Positions 17,333 to 27,834 are shown, counted from the stretch's first letter. The stretch: DNA of 64,000 nt from Nocardiopsis alba DSM 43377 (GCF_000341225.1 NZ_ANAC01000002.1:98970-162969), one strand, 5' to 3'. Numbers and translations are program-made. The notes: a model not told the origin generated them from the letters alone.

Positions 17333-18337
17333 CTAGTCGACGGGCTGGGGGTCCAGGAAGTGTTCGCGGCACAGGAAGGCGTGCCGGGAGAAGTCGGTGA
17401 ACACCCCGTCCACGCCGACCTCGAAGAAGATCTCGTACTCGGCGGCGAAACCCCCGTAGTCCTTGGGGTCGCCGTCCGAGCGCAGGTCGGTGGGCAGGAA
17501 GTGGTTCTCGCTGCGGAAGGTGTAGGGGTGCACCAGCAGACCGGCCGCGTGGGCGTTCTCCACCAGGTCGGTGGGCTCGCCCAGAGCGCCCTCCTCGTCG
17601 GTGGGGACGATCAGGCTCTTGTGCGGGCCGATGGCGTGCGCGAAGGTCGCCACCTCGGCCAGACCGTCCGGCGTCGTGTAGTGCAGCCAGTGCTCCTCGG
17701 TGCCCATCAGGTACACGAGGGGGACCCCGGTCTCGGCGAGCCGGCGCAGGCTCTCGGCCTCGAAGGACTGGAGGAAGACCGGCACCTTCGGCTCCTCGCC
17801 GACCAGCTCCGCCTCGCGCAGCGCCGCGATCAGCGGCGGCTCCAGGTCCAGGCCCTGGGACACGTGGTAGGCGGGGTGCTTGGTCTCGGGGTAGATCCCG
17901 ATCGGGCGCCCCAGCTCCTTGGTGAGGGAGAAGGCCAGCTCGATGACCTCTTGGAGCGTCGGGATCTCGTAGACGCCGTTCATGACCGCGTTCTCGGGGC
18001 GGATCTTCCCCATGCGCTCGATCGCGCGCAGGGTCTTGATCTCCGCGAGGGTGAAGTCCTGGGCGAAGAAACCCTCCACCGTGTGGCCGTCGATGGTCCG
18101 GGTGGTGCGCCGGTCGGCGAACTCGGGACGGTCGGCCACGTCCGTGGTGTCGCCGATCTCCTGCTCGTGGCGGCAGATCAGGTGACCGTCCTTGGTGGCC
18201 ACCAGGTCCATCTCGATGAAGTCGCCACCGTGCCTCGCCCCCAGTTCGTAGGAGGCCAGGGTGTGCTCGGGCCGATGACCCGAGGCGCCCCGGTGGGAGA
18301 TGATCTTGATGGGGGGTTCCTTCTTGTTCCTGCGCAC
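17333..18337 (-). CDS. Glycerophosphodiester phosphodiesterase (GlpQ-like)
   Basis: About 334 residues. IISHRGASGHRPEHTLASYE and the following FIEMDLVATKDGHLICRHE carry the catalytic His, Arg, Glu, Asp and His of GDPD enzymes, which hydrolyse glycerophosphodiesters to glycerol-3-phosphate and an alcohol. An insertion after the first strands and the VPVFLQSFEAESL block fit GlpQ-type enzymes. The start is uncertain. GTG 18337 has GGACGG 7 nt upstream, but a GTG at 18469 in frame would add a basic, hydrophobic lipoprotein-like leader (RPTRRTWVGLLISLPLIAC). That leader would be encoded by the terminator hairpin of serC, which is why I prefer the shorter form, though export is usual for this family. 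Confidence 0.8.
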   Translation of the reverse strand: MRRNKKEPPIKIISHRGASGHRPEHTLASYELGARHGGDFIEMDLVATKDGHLICRHEQEIGDTTDVADRPEFADRRTTRTIDGHTVEGFFAQDFTLAEIKTLRAIERMGKIRPENAVMNGVYEIPTLQEVIELAFSLTKELGRPIGIYPETKHPAYHVSQGLDLEPPLIAALREAELVGEEPKVPVFLQSFEAESLRRLAETGVPLVYLMGTEEHWLHYTTPDGLAEVATFAHAIGPHKSLIVPTDEEGALGEPTDLVENAHAAGLLVHPYTFRSENHFLPTDLRSDGDPKDYGGFAAEYEIFFEVGVDGVFTDFSRHAFLCREHFLDPQPVD

Positions 18338-18378
18338 AGTCGAACCGTCCAGACAAGCGATGAGCGGAAGTGAGATGA

Positions 18379-18411
18379 GGAGGCCGACCCACGTGCGGCG
18401 GGTCGGCCTCC
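18379..18411 (-). terminator. Terminator after serC
   Basis: Perfect 12-bp stem (GGAGGCCGACCC with GGGTCGGCCTCC, 9-nt loop) 25 nt beyond the serC stop on the minus strand, before the GDPD gene. Confidence 0.7.
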
Positions 18412-18435
18412 ATTCTCCAATGGTGTGGGACCGGT

Positions 18436-19722
<1,287 letters not shown>

Positions 19723-19780
19723 CTAATAAGGCCTCCGCTGAAGGTGACGAGCGCCACGATCGCGGAGGAGGGGGTGTGAC

Positions 19781-22700
19781 GTGACCGACCGGAAGTCCGA
19801 TGAGCGGAGTCCCGTGAGGACCCTGGGGGCCTCGAAGGACAGGCCTCGTTTCCTTCAGATCTTCGACGAACTGCGCAGGCGTCCGTCCCGGAGCCGCGAC
19901 CGGGCCCTGCGCAGGATGGCCTCCCGCGCGACCCGTCGTCACGTTCCGGAGCGTGGCGCCCTCCAACGCGGCGACCTCGCCGAGCCCCCTCCCGTGCTCG
20001 ACCTGGTCCTCGACCGGGACTCCGACCGCGCGAGGGTCCAGAGCATGCTCGTGGAGAGCTGTGCGGTCGGTCCGGTCTGGACCCTGCCCCTGGGGGGTCC
20101 GACCGCCGACACCGAGGTCGAGGAGAAGGACGAAGAGGGCGCGGAGAACCCCTCCCGGTCTCGACCCGCGAAGAGAGCCTCCCTCCGGCGGTCGCGTCTG
20201 CTGTCCCGGTGGTCTCGACCCGCGCCGGACGAGGTCGTTCGTCCGGCCCTCGCCCCTCCTCCCGGAGAGAGGGAGGGTCCCGAGGCCGACGTCACCACCG
20301 ACCAGCTCTACGAGCTGATCGGGAGCCTGGTGGACGGCGGCTTCGCCTGGACGCGGAGCGAGGAGGGCCGGAAGGAGCTCGTCCCGCCACGGCGCCGTCG
20401 TTTCCCGCCCTCACCCCGGCTGCCCCGGCTGCACTCCCTCCTGTGGCTGCACCGTTGCGGCCTCGGCTCGAACGAGGACGACGGTGGCCGGGGAGTCCCG
20501 GACCGTCGGTTGGAGAATGACAGCCGCTCACAGATCGAGGTGATCGGCAGGCTGCGCGAGACGCGCCTGGAGGCCGCCGTCGAACAGCGGGACCGGGCCT
20601 TGGAGGAGGCCTCCTCGTCCACCGACGACGGGAGGGGGCGACGTTGGACGCTCCTGTACAAACGCGCCCTGGTGCACTGGCGCAGGGCGGCGTGGAGCGC
20701 CACGGCCGTCTCCCGGTGGGTGACACGGGTGTCCGAGAAGGCGACCTTCGGCCTGCTCGACGAGAAGCTCCTCACCCCACTCTCGTTCCTGGTCTCCCTC
20801 ATCGTGGCCGCCACCCCCTTCGCCTTCCTCGGCCTGGCGGCCCAGCGGCTCAACGAAGTCGCCCAGCGGTTCAACGACCTCGTCTCCCTGGCGTCCGGGT
20901 TCCTCCTGGCCGCCGTGTACCTGCTCACCGTGTTCTTCTTCTTCCTCCCCTGGCGCCCCTACCTGTGGCTCGGCGACTACCGGAGCACGTTGGACGAGGG
21001 GGCGCGCAAGAGCTCGGACGGAACCGGGACGGGTCGTCTCGGCCGTTCCCGGGTCCTGGGCCTTCACCTCTTCAACGAACTTCACCACCCCGACCGTGAT
21101 ACGGGAAGGCTCGGAGCCGGCAGGGGGGAGAAGGGGACGCTTCCTCCCCCCGCCCACCGGATCGCCGTGAGTGCTCTGCTCGACGACCTTCACCGCCTCT
21201 ACGGGGCCTCATCGCTGTGGCGAGGTGGTGCGCGGGACGCGCGTCCGGTGCTGATCTACGACCAGCGTGAGCTCGGCCCGGTCGGTCGTTACCTCGTCCG
21301 CCTGATCGAGGACGAGCGTCTGCGGCGTGCGCTTCCCGACCCTCTACTGCTGGTCCAGATCCGTGACGGTGAGCGCCCCGCGCTGGTCTCGGAGTCGATC
21401 GAGAGTGCCAGGTACGGTCACCTGCCCGAGTACGACGGGTCCGCCAAGACCTCACGAGAGGTCCGCGCGTGGCTTCGCGATCGCCATCTGGCCGGAACGC
21501 TCGGTGTCTCCCGGGTTCTGACGACGAAGGTCGCGCCTCTGGCCCGGGAGGCCCGGGAGCGGAGATGGCACACCCCGCCCGCCTGGGTCCCGACCCGATC
21601 CGCCTGGGCGACCCGTGCGCTCGGAGGATGTGCCGTGGTCGTCGCGCTCGTGCTCTTCTCTCAGGAGGTCGTGAACCCCCTTCAGACGAAGATGGGATTC
21701 TGCGTCGGTGAAGGGGTGACCAAACCACGGGGCATCTTCAGGGTCGACCGTTCATCGGGTGGTCCGGGCGCCAAGGAATGCGTCGGGGTGACCTATGGCG
21801 AAGTCAGGTTCCATGGTCGGCTGGACGGTGTCATCGAACTCATCCGGGAGCAGAACGAGGAGGTCGACAAGAGCGGAGAATCCTACGTCACGATCGCTCA
21901 CATGGCGGACATGAGCGCTTCGACCAAGGAAGGCAAGGAAGGCAAGGAAGACTACGCCCTCGCCGGGGTCCAAGGGGAACTTTTCGGGATGGCCCTGGCG
22001 CAGAGAGAGCACAACGAGGACCCCGGGGACAGGCCCATGATCAAGCTGCTCCTGGGCAACGCGGGTGAGGGTTGGGCACACGCCGAGACCACGGCGGAGG
22101 AGATCGTCAGAAGGGCGAGGAACGAACGGTCGGGTATGGACCGTCCCATCGCGGCGGTCGGTTTCGGGCAGAGCCTGGTCCCCAACGGCACCGCCATACA
22201 GAAGATCTCGGAGGCCTTCATCCCGATCGTGGGGACCACCGCGACCTACGACGACGTGGCCTTGTCCGAGCCCTGGGGGCACAGCGGGTTCTACTTCCCG
22301 ATCGCGCCCTCCAACAGCCGGATCGCCGAGCAGGCCGCCTACTGGGCCCGGCACGGGGCCTCCTGGAAGGACGGCGACTCGGAGGAGGGCCTGCCCGCCC
22401 ACGCGACCGCGGTGGCCATCGCCCACAACCCGCCTCCCCCGGGGGGCGAGAAGGAACACGAGCAGTACGGCCCACACCTGGCCGAGAGGTTCATGGACTT
22501 CTTCGAGGGCTTCGACGGAGAGCCGTGGAGGGGTTCCGAGGGCTTGGGCGAGTCCGAGCAGGCGGGCGTTCTGCTCTACCAGGAGGAGCGTGAGGGGGAC
22601 GGGCCCACACTTCGTGAGGTGGTGAAGAAGGTATGCGCCCCGAAGGAGCCACCGGAACTGCTCTACTACGCGGGGCGTGCTCAGGACTTCAAAGCGTTCT

Positions 22701-23122
22701 ACGAGGAGTTCCGGAAGTCCGCGTGGGAGGCCTGTCATAGAGGGGAGATGACCATCCTGGGGGGCGACGACGTCTCCAAGTTCATTTCCGATGAGGAAGT
22801 GCTGATCGAGGGCAATTCCGAGCGTCATCGGGTGTTCTACACGCCGTTGGCGCCCAGTGATTCCTGGGGCGTCCAGGCTGAGGAGGGCTCCGGGGCCGAT
22901 GATGAGAGCGTCGAGAACGGTGATGAGAACGCCGGGACCGATGACGAGGAGTTCTACGACGAGGTCCGGGGGCTGGTTGCAGAGTCCCAGGGAGTGAAGA
23001 AGGAGCCGGAGGAGGGCGAAGAGGAGACCACCGAAGAGGATCCGAAGGCGAGCGCCAAGGAGGAGGGGGCAACAAGAAGGCGCCCTCTTACGCACACGCC
23101 GTCGTGGGCTACGACGCCCTGA
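19781..23122 (+). CDS. Large membrane protein with C-terminal type 1 periplasmic-binding fold (frameshifted)
   Basis: 1113 residues in this frame. Layout: a basic, low-complexity cytoplasmic N-terminus; two membrane segments near residues 330-355 and 366-390; a second cytoplasmic part (~390-600, PVLIYDQRELGPVGRYLVRL, LLLVQIRDGERPAL); a third membrane segment near 612-630; then a large outside region resembling a receptor-type ligand-binding (ABC substrate-binding, branched-chain amino-acid type) domain, with IKLLLGNAG, IAAVGFGQS, PIVGTTAT and SGFYFPIAPSNS. No Walker A is visible. A GGAGGAGGGGG site precedes the GTG start. The last 17 residues (ATRRRPLTHTPSWATTP) are out of character: the domain continues in the next reading frame after the G-run at 23065-23069. 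Base composition seems lower in GC than the neighbours, and the gene splits serC from pdxH. Function unknown. Confidence 0.6.
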   Translation: MTDRKSDERSPVRTLGASKDRPRFLQIFDELRRRPSRSRDRALRRMASRATRRHVPERGALQRGDLAEPPPVLDLVLDRDSDRARVQSMLVESCAVGPVWTLPLGGPTADTEVEEKDEEGAENPSRSRPAKRASLRRSRLLSRWSRPAPDEVVRPALAPPPGEREGPEADVTTDQLYELIGSLVDGGFAWTRSEEGRKELVPPRRRRFPPSPRLPRLHSLLWLHRCGLGSNEDDGGRGVPDRRLENDSRSQIEVIGRLRETRLEAAVEQRDRALEEASSSTDDGRGRRWTLLYKRALVHWRRAAWSATAVSRWVTRVSEKATFGLLDEKLLTPLSFLVSLIVAATPFAFLGLAAQRLNEVAQRFNDLVSLASGFLLAAVYLLTVFFFFLPWRPYLWLGDYRSTLDEGARKSSDGTGTGRLGRSRVLGLHLFNELHHPDRDTGRLGAGRGEKGTLPPPAHRIAVSALLDDLHRLYGASSLWRGGARDARPVLIYDQRELGPVGRYLVRLIEDERLRRALPDPLLLVQIRDGERPALVSESIESARYGHLPEYDGSAKTSREVRAWLRDRHLAGTLGVSRVLTTKVAPLAREARERRWHTPPAWVPTRSAWATRALGGCAVVVALVLFSQEVVNPLQTKMGFCVGEGVTKPRGIFRVDRSSGGPGAKECVGVTYGEVRFHGRLDGVIELIREQNEEVDKSGESYVTIAHMADMSASTKEGKEGKEDYALAGVQGELFGMALAQREHNEDPGDRPMIKLLLGNAGEGWAHAETTAEEIVRRARNERSGMDRPIAAVGFGQSLVPNGTAIQKISEAFIPIVGTTATYDDVALSEPWGHSGFYFPIAPSNSRIAEQAAYWARHGASWKDGDSEEGLPAHATAVAIAHNPPPPGGEKEHEQYGPHLAERFMDFFEGFDGEPWRGSEGLGESEQAGVLLYQEEREGDGPTLREVVKKVCAPKEPPELLYYAGRAQDFKAFYEEFRKSAWEACHRGEMTILGGDDVSKFISDEEVLIEGNSERHRVFYTPLAPSDSWGVQAEEGSGADDESVENGDENAGTDDEEFYDEVRGLVAESQGVKKEPEEGEEETTEEDPKASAKEEGATRRRPLTHTPSWATTP

Positions 23123-23544
23123 ACGTGGTCAAATGGTCTCTGTCGTCGGTGGGTTCCGAAGGAAACGTGTCATGGGCCCGAAAACTCCTGAGAGGAGTAG
23201 GGATGGATCGCTCCGCCTTCCTGAACTCCGACGAGGGATACGAGAAGGAACGGAACGAACTTTACAGAGAGATCCGGGGCACCGAGTTCACCGGGGTCTC
23301 CGGCTACATCGCGTTCGGTTCGGGCCAAGAGGATGAAGGAGATGAAGGGGGTGAAGAGGGCAACAGGGGGAACTGGCTCGGCGGGCGGATGGTGCAGTTG
23401 GTGCTGGCCGGCGCGGAGAGGTACAACGAGGACACCGAACGTGGGCAGCGCCAGCACGTGATCCAAAGATGCGGTCTGCGCAACGCCGACAAACCCGAAG
23501 AGGGTGAGCAGTGCGTGCCTGTGGAGCTTCAGAGGGGCGACTGA
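23104..23544 (+). CDS. C-terminal part of the receptor-like protein in the -1 frame
   Basis: This frame carries the natural end of the ligand-binding fold. Read back from GTG 23104, the sequence AHAVVGYDALNVV and then TEFTGVSGYIAFGSG (about residues 60-74 here) are the last strands and helices usual in type 1 periplasmic-binding proteins. One extra G in the GGGGG run at 23065-23069, or a -1 slip there, joins it to the upstream gene as a protein of about 1254 residues. An independent start (GTG 23104 or ATG 23203) without a good ribosome site is less likely. So it is either a fragment of a disrupted gene, the result of a sequencing error, or expressed by frameshifting. Confidence 0.6.
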   Translation: MGYDALNVVKWSLSSVGSEGNVSWARKLLRGVGMDRSAFLNSDEGYEKERNELYREIRGTEFTGVSGYIAFGSGQEDEGDEGGEEGNRGNWLGGRMVQLVLAGAERYNEDTERGQRQHVIQRCGLRNADKPEEGEQCVPVELQRGD

Positions 23545-23616
23545 GCGCCGTGTGGTGTAAGGGGCGCGCGCCGGGCCGCGGGGGCGATTGGCTCCCAGAG
23601 GCCCCGGCGCGAGATC

Positions 23617-24279
23617 ATGCCTTCTGTGGACGACCAGAACCCCGCCGAACTGCGGAAACCGTACATGGGTGAACCCTTGCGCCGATCCGACCTGGCCGAA
23701 CTGCCGATGACCCAGTTCCACCTGTGGTTCGGCGAGGCCTATGAGTCGGGCCTGGCCGAACCCAACGCGATGGTGTTGTCGTCGGTGGAGCCGTCCGGCT
23801 TCCCCCGGTCCCGCACCGTCCTGATGAAGGGCTACGACGGTTCCGGGCTGCGTTTCTTCACCAACTACACCTCGCGCAAAGGGCGGGCACTGGACGCCGA
23901 CCCGCGGGCGTCGGTGGTCTTCCCCTGGCACGCGATCCGCCGTCAGGTGCTGTTCGCGGGCACGGTGGAGCGTCTCGACGACGAGGAGAACGACCGCTAC
24001 TTCGCCTCGCGGCCTCGCGGTTCCCGCCTGGGGGCCTGGGCGAGCGAACGTCAGTCTCAGCCGGTGGACGACCGTGAGGAACTCGATCGGCTCTTCCACG
24101 GCTTCGACACGGTGTGGGGTCTGGACGACCCGATCCCCAGACCCGCCTACTGGGGCGGCTACCGCCTCGTCCCCCACGAGGTGGAGTTCTGGCAGGGCGG
24201 ACAGGACCGTATGCACGACCGTTTCCGTTACCTGCTCCACGAGAACGGTGCCTGGGGCATCGATCGCCTTGCCCCCTAG
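23617..24279 (+). CDS. pdxH: Pyridoxamine 5'-phosphate oxidase
   Basis: 220 residues. The FMN-dependent enzyme oxidises pyridoxine or pyridoxamine 5'-phosphate to PLP. Family blocks: RKPYMGEPLRRSDL at the start, PNAMVLSSVEPSGFPRSRTVLMKG, FFTNYTSRKGRALDADPRAS (FMN site), and the C-terminal WGGYRLVPHEVEFWQGG with RMHDRFRY before the end. Length matches actinobacterial PdxH. No strong ribosome site precedes the ATG. It lies 72 bp after the receptor-like gene; in related genomes I would expect it nearer serC. Confidence 0.93.
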   Translation: MPSVDDQNPAELRKPYMGEPLRRSDLAELPMTQFHLWFGEAYESGLAEPNAMVLSSVEPSGFPRSRTVLMKGYDGSGLRFFTNYTSRKGRALDADPRASVVFPWHAIRRQVLFAGTVERLDDEENDRYFASRPRGSRLGAWASERQSQPVDDREELDRLFHGFDTVWGLDDPIPRPAYWGGYRLVPHEVEFWQGGQDRMHDRFRYLLHENGAWGIDRLAP

Positions 24280-24630
24280 GCCGAGGGGCCGTCGGGCGTG
24301 ATGTCGGTCGCTTCGTACACGGGTTCGGAGATCGGCGGGGTCGAAGGACCGCTCGGGCCGGGGACGGGGTACTCTGCACACCTGTGACCTCAGGCCCTTG
24401 CGAGGCGGAGATCACATGGAACGACCGTGTCCGCATCGTGAGACATCGTCGAAAACCATGCTCGGCACGTCACGATATGCTGGAATCATCGGTGGTCGCT
24501 CGCGCGGTCCTGCGGACGTCCCGGTCCCCACTCGGCCCCTTGGGAATCACTCGGTCCCGGCCCGTGTTGTGCCAGACCCGCCGTACCCGCCGTGACCGTG
24601 CGTCGGGCGCAGAGCCTTGGGAGGGGAGTC
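24280..24630. other. 351-bp intergenic region before the DtxR-family gene
   Basis: No gene-like frame. A TATGCT box at 24476-24481 and a TACTCT box near 24370 are possible -10 elements for the regulator. I see no clear iron box (a DmdR/IdeR-type palindrome) in it. Confidence 0.35.
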
Positions 24631-25329
24631 TTGACCGCACACGGGCTGATCGACACCACGGAGATGTACCTCCGTACGGTCTTCGAGCTCGAGGAGGAGG
24701 GCATCGTCCCGCTTCGGGCCCGCATCGCCGAGCGCCTGCGCCAGAGCGGACCCACGGTGAGCCAGACGGTCGCCCGCATGGAGCGTGACGGTCTCCTCCG
24801 GGTCGAGAACGACCGGCACCTCGTGATGACCGCCGAGGGACGCCGACTGGCCACCCACGTCATGCGCAAGCACCGCCTCGCCGAGCGCCTGCTCGTCGAC
24901 GTGATCGGCCTCCCCTGGGAGGACGTCCACATCGAGGCCTGCCGCTGGGAGCACGTCATCTCCGAGGCGGTGGAGGAGCGCCTGGTGACGCTGCTCAACG
25001 CCCCCTCGGTGTGTCCGCACGGCAACCCCATCCCCGGCCTGGACGAACTGGGCCTCGAGGGTTACGCCCCCGAGCCGTTCACCGACGACTCCATCGTCCC
25101 GATGGCGGACGTCGTTTCCAACACCGACATCACCGTCACCGTGCGTCGCATCAGTGAGCAGCTTCAGCCGGACGCCGACATCATGCTCACTTTGCGCGAA
25201 TCCGGGGTACAACCGGGACAGGAAGTGGTGCTTCGTGCCGCGGACGGCGGGGTGCGCGTCATCGGCGAGAACGGGCACACCGACCTGCCCGAGGGCGTCG
25301 CCGGACACATCTTCGTCGCCAAGCCGTGA
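24631..25329 (+). CDS. DtxR/IdeR-family iron-dependent repressor (DmdR1-like)
   Basis: 232 residues. The start LIDTTEMYLRTVFELEEEG followed by the helix-turn-helix RIAERLRQSGPTVSQTVARM is the DtxR DNA-binding domain. The metal-binding dimerisation domain shows HVMRKHRLAERLLVDVIGL and the C-R-W-E-H motif (CRWEHVISEAVEERL), corresponding to the Cys102/Glu105/His106 ancillary site region. A C-terminal SH3-like domain completes the full-length IdeR/DmdR form. Iron-loaded proteins of this family repress siderophore and uptake genes. The start is TTG 24631, fixed by GGGAGGGGAG and by the family N-terminus; upstream in-frame GTG codons lack both. Confidence 0.9.
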   Translation: MTAHGLIDTTEMYLRTVFELEEEGIVPLRARIAERLRQSGPTVSQTVARMERDGLLRVENDRHLVMTAEGRRLATHVMRKHRLAERLLVDVIGLPWEDVHIEACRWEHVISEAVEERLVTLLNAPSVCPHGNPIPGLDELGLEGYAPEPFTDDSIVPMADVVSNTDITVTVRRISEQLQPDADIMLTLRESGVQPGQEVVLRAADGGVRVIGENGHTDLPEGVAGHIFVAKP

Positions 25330-25481
25330 AACGTTCGTACACGTTGATCGGTTGCTCATCGGGATTGTCCCATTGCGCTGCGGGAACGTTGACGGTGTTG
25401 CTACGCTCGCCCCAAGGTGCGGTCGTTCGGGGTACCCGGAGCGGGCATGTATGCAGCTCATGACGGCGAGGTGGCGGCTAG

Positions 25482-27785
25482 ATGACACGGTGGGGTGAGC
25501 CCTTCCGGGAGAGCGATGCGCTCGCCACGGCCGAAGTCGTCGACCAGGCGCAGATCGCCATCGTCGTCATCGACCGGTTCAGTCTCCTGCGGTACTGGAA
25601 TCCCTACGCGCGCGAACTCTTCGGATTCGTCGACGGGCGCGACTACGTCGGCATGTCCCTGCTCGACATCGGCATCCACGAGTCCGACCGCGAACACGCC
25701 TCCCAGCTGGCGCGCCGCGTCCTGCGCGGAGAGCCCTGGGAGGGCACGTTCGCCGTGCTCAAGGGCGACGCGACCTGGATCCACGTCCGTGCCCAGGCGG
25801 TGCCCATGCTCGACGAGGCGGGCGAGGTCGACGGCATCGCCCTCATCGCCCGCGAGGCGTTGCGCAGCGGCCGGGTCGAGGAGCAGTACGGACTGCTGGA
25901 GCGGATCGGGAGCCGGTTGGCCGGCTCCCTCGAACTGGACTCCACGGTCAAGGGCGTGGCGGGCATCCTGGTGCCCCAGTTCGCCGACCACTGCTTCATC
26001 GACCTCTATGACCACGAACGCCTGGTCAGACAGGTGTCGGTGCACGCCGAAGGGTGGGAGCCCCCGCCCCGTACCTGGTACGAGGTCGGCGACGAGGTCC
26101 GCTACCCCGAACGCCACTTCGTCACTCAGTCGCTGCGTCGACTGGAGACCGTGGTCAGCAGCGAACACCTCTACGAGAGCTCTCCCAACGACCGTTCCGA
26201 CCGGGTGTCCCGCCAGGTCGGGGTCACCTCCGCCATCGCCGCCCCCCTGCGCGCCCGGGGCGAGGTCCTGGGCGTGCTGACCCTGGCCCTGTCCGGACTG
26301 TCCCCGAGACAGAAGAGCAGCTACGGCGGTTTCGATCGGGATCTGGTCGGCGCCATCGCCTCCCGCGTCGCCCTGGCCATCGACAACGCCCGCCTGTACG
26401 AGGAGGAGCGCGGCACCGCTCTGGCCTTCCAGAAGAGCCTGCTCCCCAGCGACTTTCCGACCCTGGACGGGTTGACCCTCGCCCACCGCTACCTGCCGGC
26501 CGGACCGATCAACGGTCGCGGTCTCCAGGCCCAGGTGGGCGGCGACTTCTACGACGCCATTCCGCTGTCGGCCGGGCGCGTGGGCCTGGTCATCGGCGAC
26601 GTGGAGGGACGGGGCCCGCACGCGGCGGCCGTCATGGGGCAGCTGAGGGCCGCCCTGCGCGCCTTCGCCCAGGCCGACCGGGAGCCCGCCGACATCCTGC
26701 GCGAGCTGGACGAGTGGGTGCGTCGACTGGGCGTCCCCGACGGTAACGGCGGGGTCTGGATCCCCAGCGTCAGCTGCCTGTACATGGTCTACGACGCCTG
26801 GTCCCGGGAGCTGTCCTACGCCAACGCCGGGCACGCTCCGCCACTGCTCGTCACCTCCGACTCCGTGGAGACCCTGGACCTGGAGGTCACCGACCGCATG
26901 CTGGGCGTGCGGGCCAAGGGCGGTTCTGGCGAGGACATCGTCTACCACCAGGCCGATCTGCGGCTGCCCATCGGCGCGACCCTGGTCATGTACACCGATG
27001 GTCTGGTGGACCGCAGACCCGTCGGCGGGGAACCCGACCCCGAGGGCGCTCTTGTGCGGCTGAAGGAGCGGGTCTCCGAGGTCGCCGACAAGGACGTGGA
27101 ACAGATCGCCGAGGCGGCCGTGTACAGCGTGCCGGGCGAACTGGAGGACGACACCGCGCTGCTGGTCGTGCGCACGCACTCGGAGGAGCTGGCGCTGCGC
27201 GAGGGCTGGTTCCCCTCGGAGGCCTCCACGGTGGGCGCCGCCCGTCATCTGGCGGCCGACACCTTCAAGGAATGGGGCGTGGACCGGGACCAGGCCGAGC
27301 TGGCCTGTCTGCTGGTCTCGGAGATCGTCACCAACGTGGTCATCCACGCCACCCCGCACCCGGTACACCGGGAGTTCACCGGCGCCGGGGTGCTGGACTC
27401 GGAGAGTCCCCTGTCCTCGAACGGCGGTGGGGCCGACGAGTTCGACGAGGACTGGAGCGACCTTCTGGAGGCCGTCGCCGAGGAGGACGAGTCCAGCGAG
27501 GATCCGGCCGAGAAGGAGTTCCTGCTCCGACTGCGCCGGGGGGCCAACGCGATCTGGGTGGAGGTCTTCGACCACGACCTGAGGCTGCCCCGGATCCGTA
27601 GCGCGGCCGCCGATGACGAGGGCGGTCGAGGACTGTACCTGGTGGAGCAGCTCGCCAGCCGATGGGGTTCGCGTCCGACCCCGGACGGCAAGGCCGTGTG
27701 GTTCGAGATGCCCATGCACGCCGACGGCTCCGAGGGCACCGACGGGGACGCCCGAGAGGAACCGGAGCGGGCCGCCGAGAGGTGA
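25482..27785 (+). CDS. PAS-GAF-SpoIIE phosphatase with C-terminal anti-sigma-type ATPase domain
   Basis: 767 residues, cytoplasmic. Domains in order: PAS (~20-125, VVIDRFSLLRYWNPYARELFGF), GAF (~150-310), PP2C-type SpoIIE phosphatase (~330-565, QVGGDFYDAIPL, VIGDVEGRGPHAAAVMGQLRAALRAF, MYTDGLVDRR), and an RsbW-like HATPase (~585-755, LLVSEIVTNVVIHATPHP; DEGGRGLYLVEQLASRWG). An acidic insert of ~60 residues sits inside the ATPase domain. Such proteins dephosphorylate STAS anti-anti-sigma factors and can also act as the opposing kinase; the STAS gene at 46282 is a possible substrate in this window. GAGG lies upstream of the ATG. A strong terminator follows. Confidence 0.9.
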   Translation: MTRWGEPFRESDALATAEVVDQAQIAIVVIDRFSLLRYWNPYARELFGFVDGRDYVGMSLLDIGIHESDREHASQLARRVLRGEPWEGTFAVLKGDATWIHVRAQAVPMLDEAGEVDGIALIAREALRSGRVEEQYGLLERIGSRLAGSLELDSTVKGVAGILVPQFADHCFIDLYDHERLVRQVSVHAEGWEPPPRTWYEVGDEVRYPERHFVTQSLRRLETVVSSEHLYESSPNDRSDRVSRQVGVTSAIAAPLRARGEVLGVLTLALSGLSPRQKSSYGGFDRDLVGAIASRVALAIDNARLYEEERGTALAFQKSLLPSDFPTLDGLTLAHRYLPAGPINGRGLQAQVGGDFYDAIPLSAGRVGLVIGDVEGRGPHAAAVMGQLRAALRAFAQADREPADILRELDEWVRRLGVPDGNGGVWIPSVSCLYMVYDAWSRELSYANAGHAPPLLVTSDSVETLDLEVTDRMLGVRAKGGSGEDIVYHQADLRLPIGATLVMYTDGLVDRRPVGGEPDPEGALVRLKERVSEVADKDVEQIAEAAVYSVPGELEDDTALLVVRTHSEELALREGWFPSEASTVGAARHLAADTFKEWGVDRDQAELACLLVSEIVTNVVIHATPHPVHREFTGAGVLDSESPLSSNGGGADEFDEDWSDLLEAVAEEDESSEDPAEKEFLLRLRRGANAIWVEVFDHDLRLPRIRSAAADDEGGRGLYLVEQLASRWGSRPTPDGKAVWFEMPMHADGSEGTDGDAREEPERAAER

Positions 27786-27798
27786 CCGACGTGTCGCG

Positions 27799-27834
27799 AG
27801 GGGGACCGGAGGACTCTCCGGTCCCCCTTTCGCG
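27799..27834 (+). terminator. Terminator after the SpoIIE-type gene
   Basis: Perfect 13-bp stem (AGGGGGACCGGAG with its complement, loop GACT) ending in TTT, 14 nt after the stop codon. Confidence 0.8.

Noticed and set aside
25330..25481. Promoter with GGGAAC and TACGCT before the SpoIIE gene
   Set aside because: Spacing fits no promoter class well (TTGACG to TACGCT is 7 nt; GGGAAC could be an extracytoplasmic-sigma box but lacks its -10 partner).
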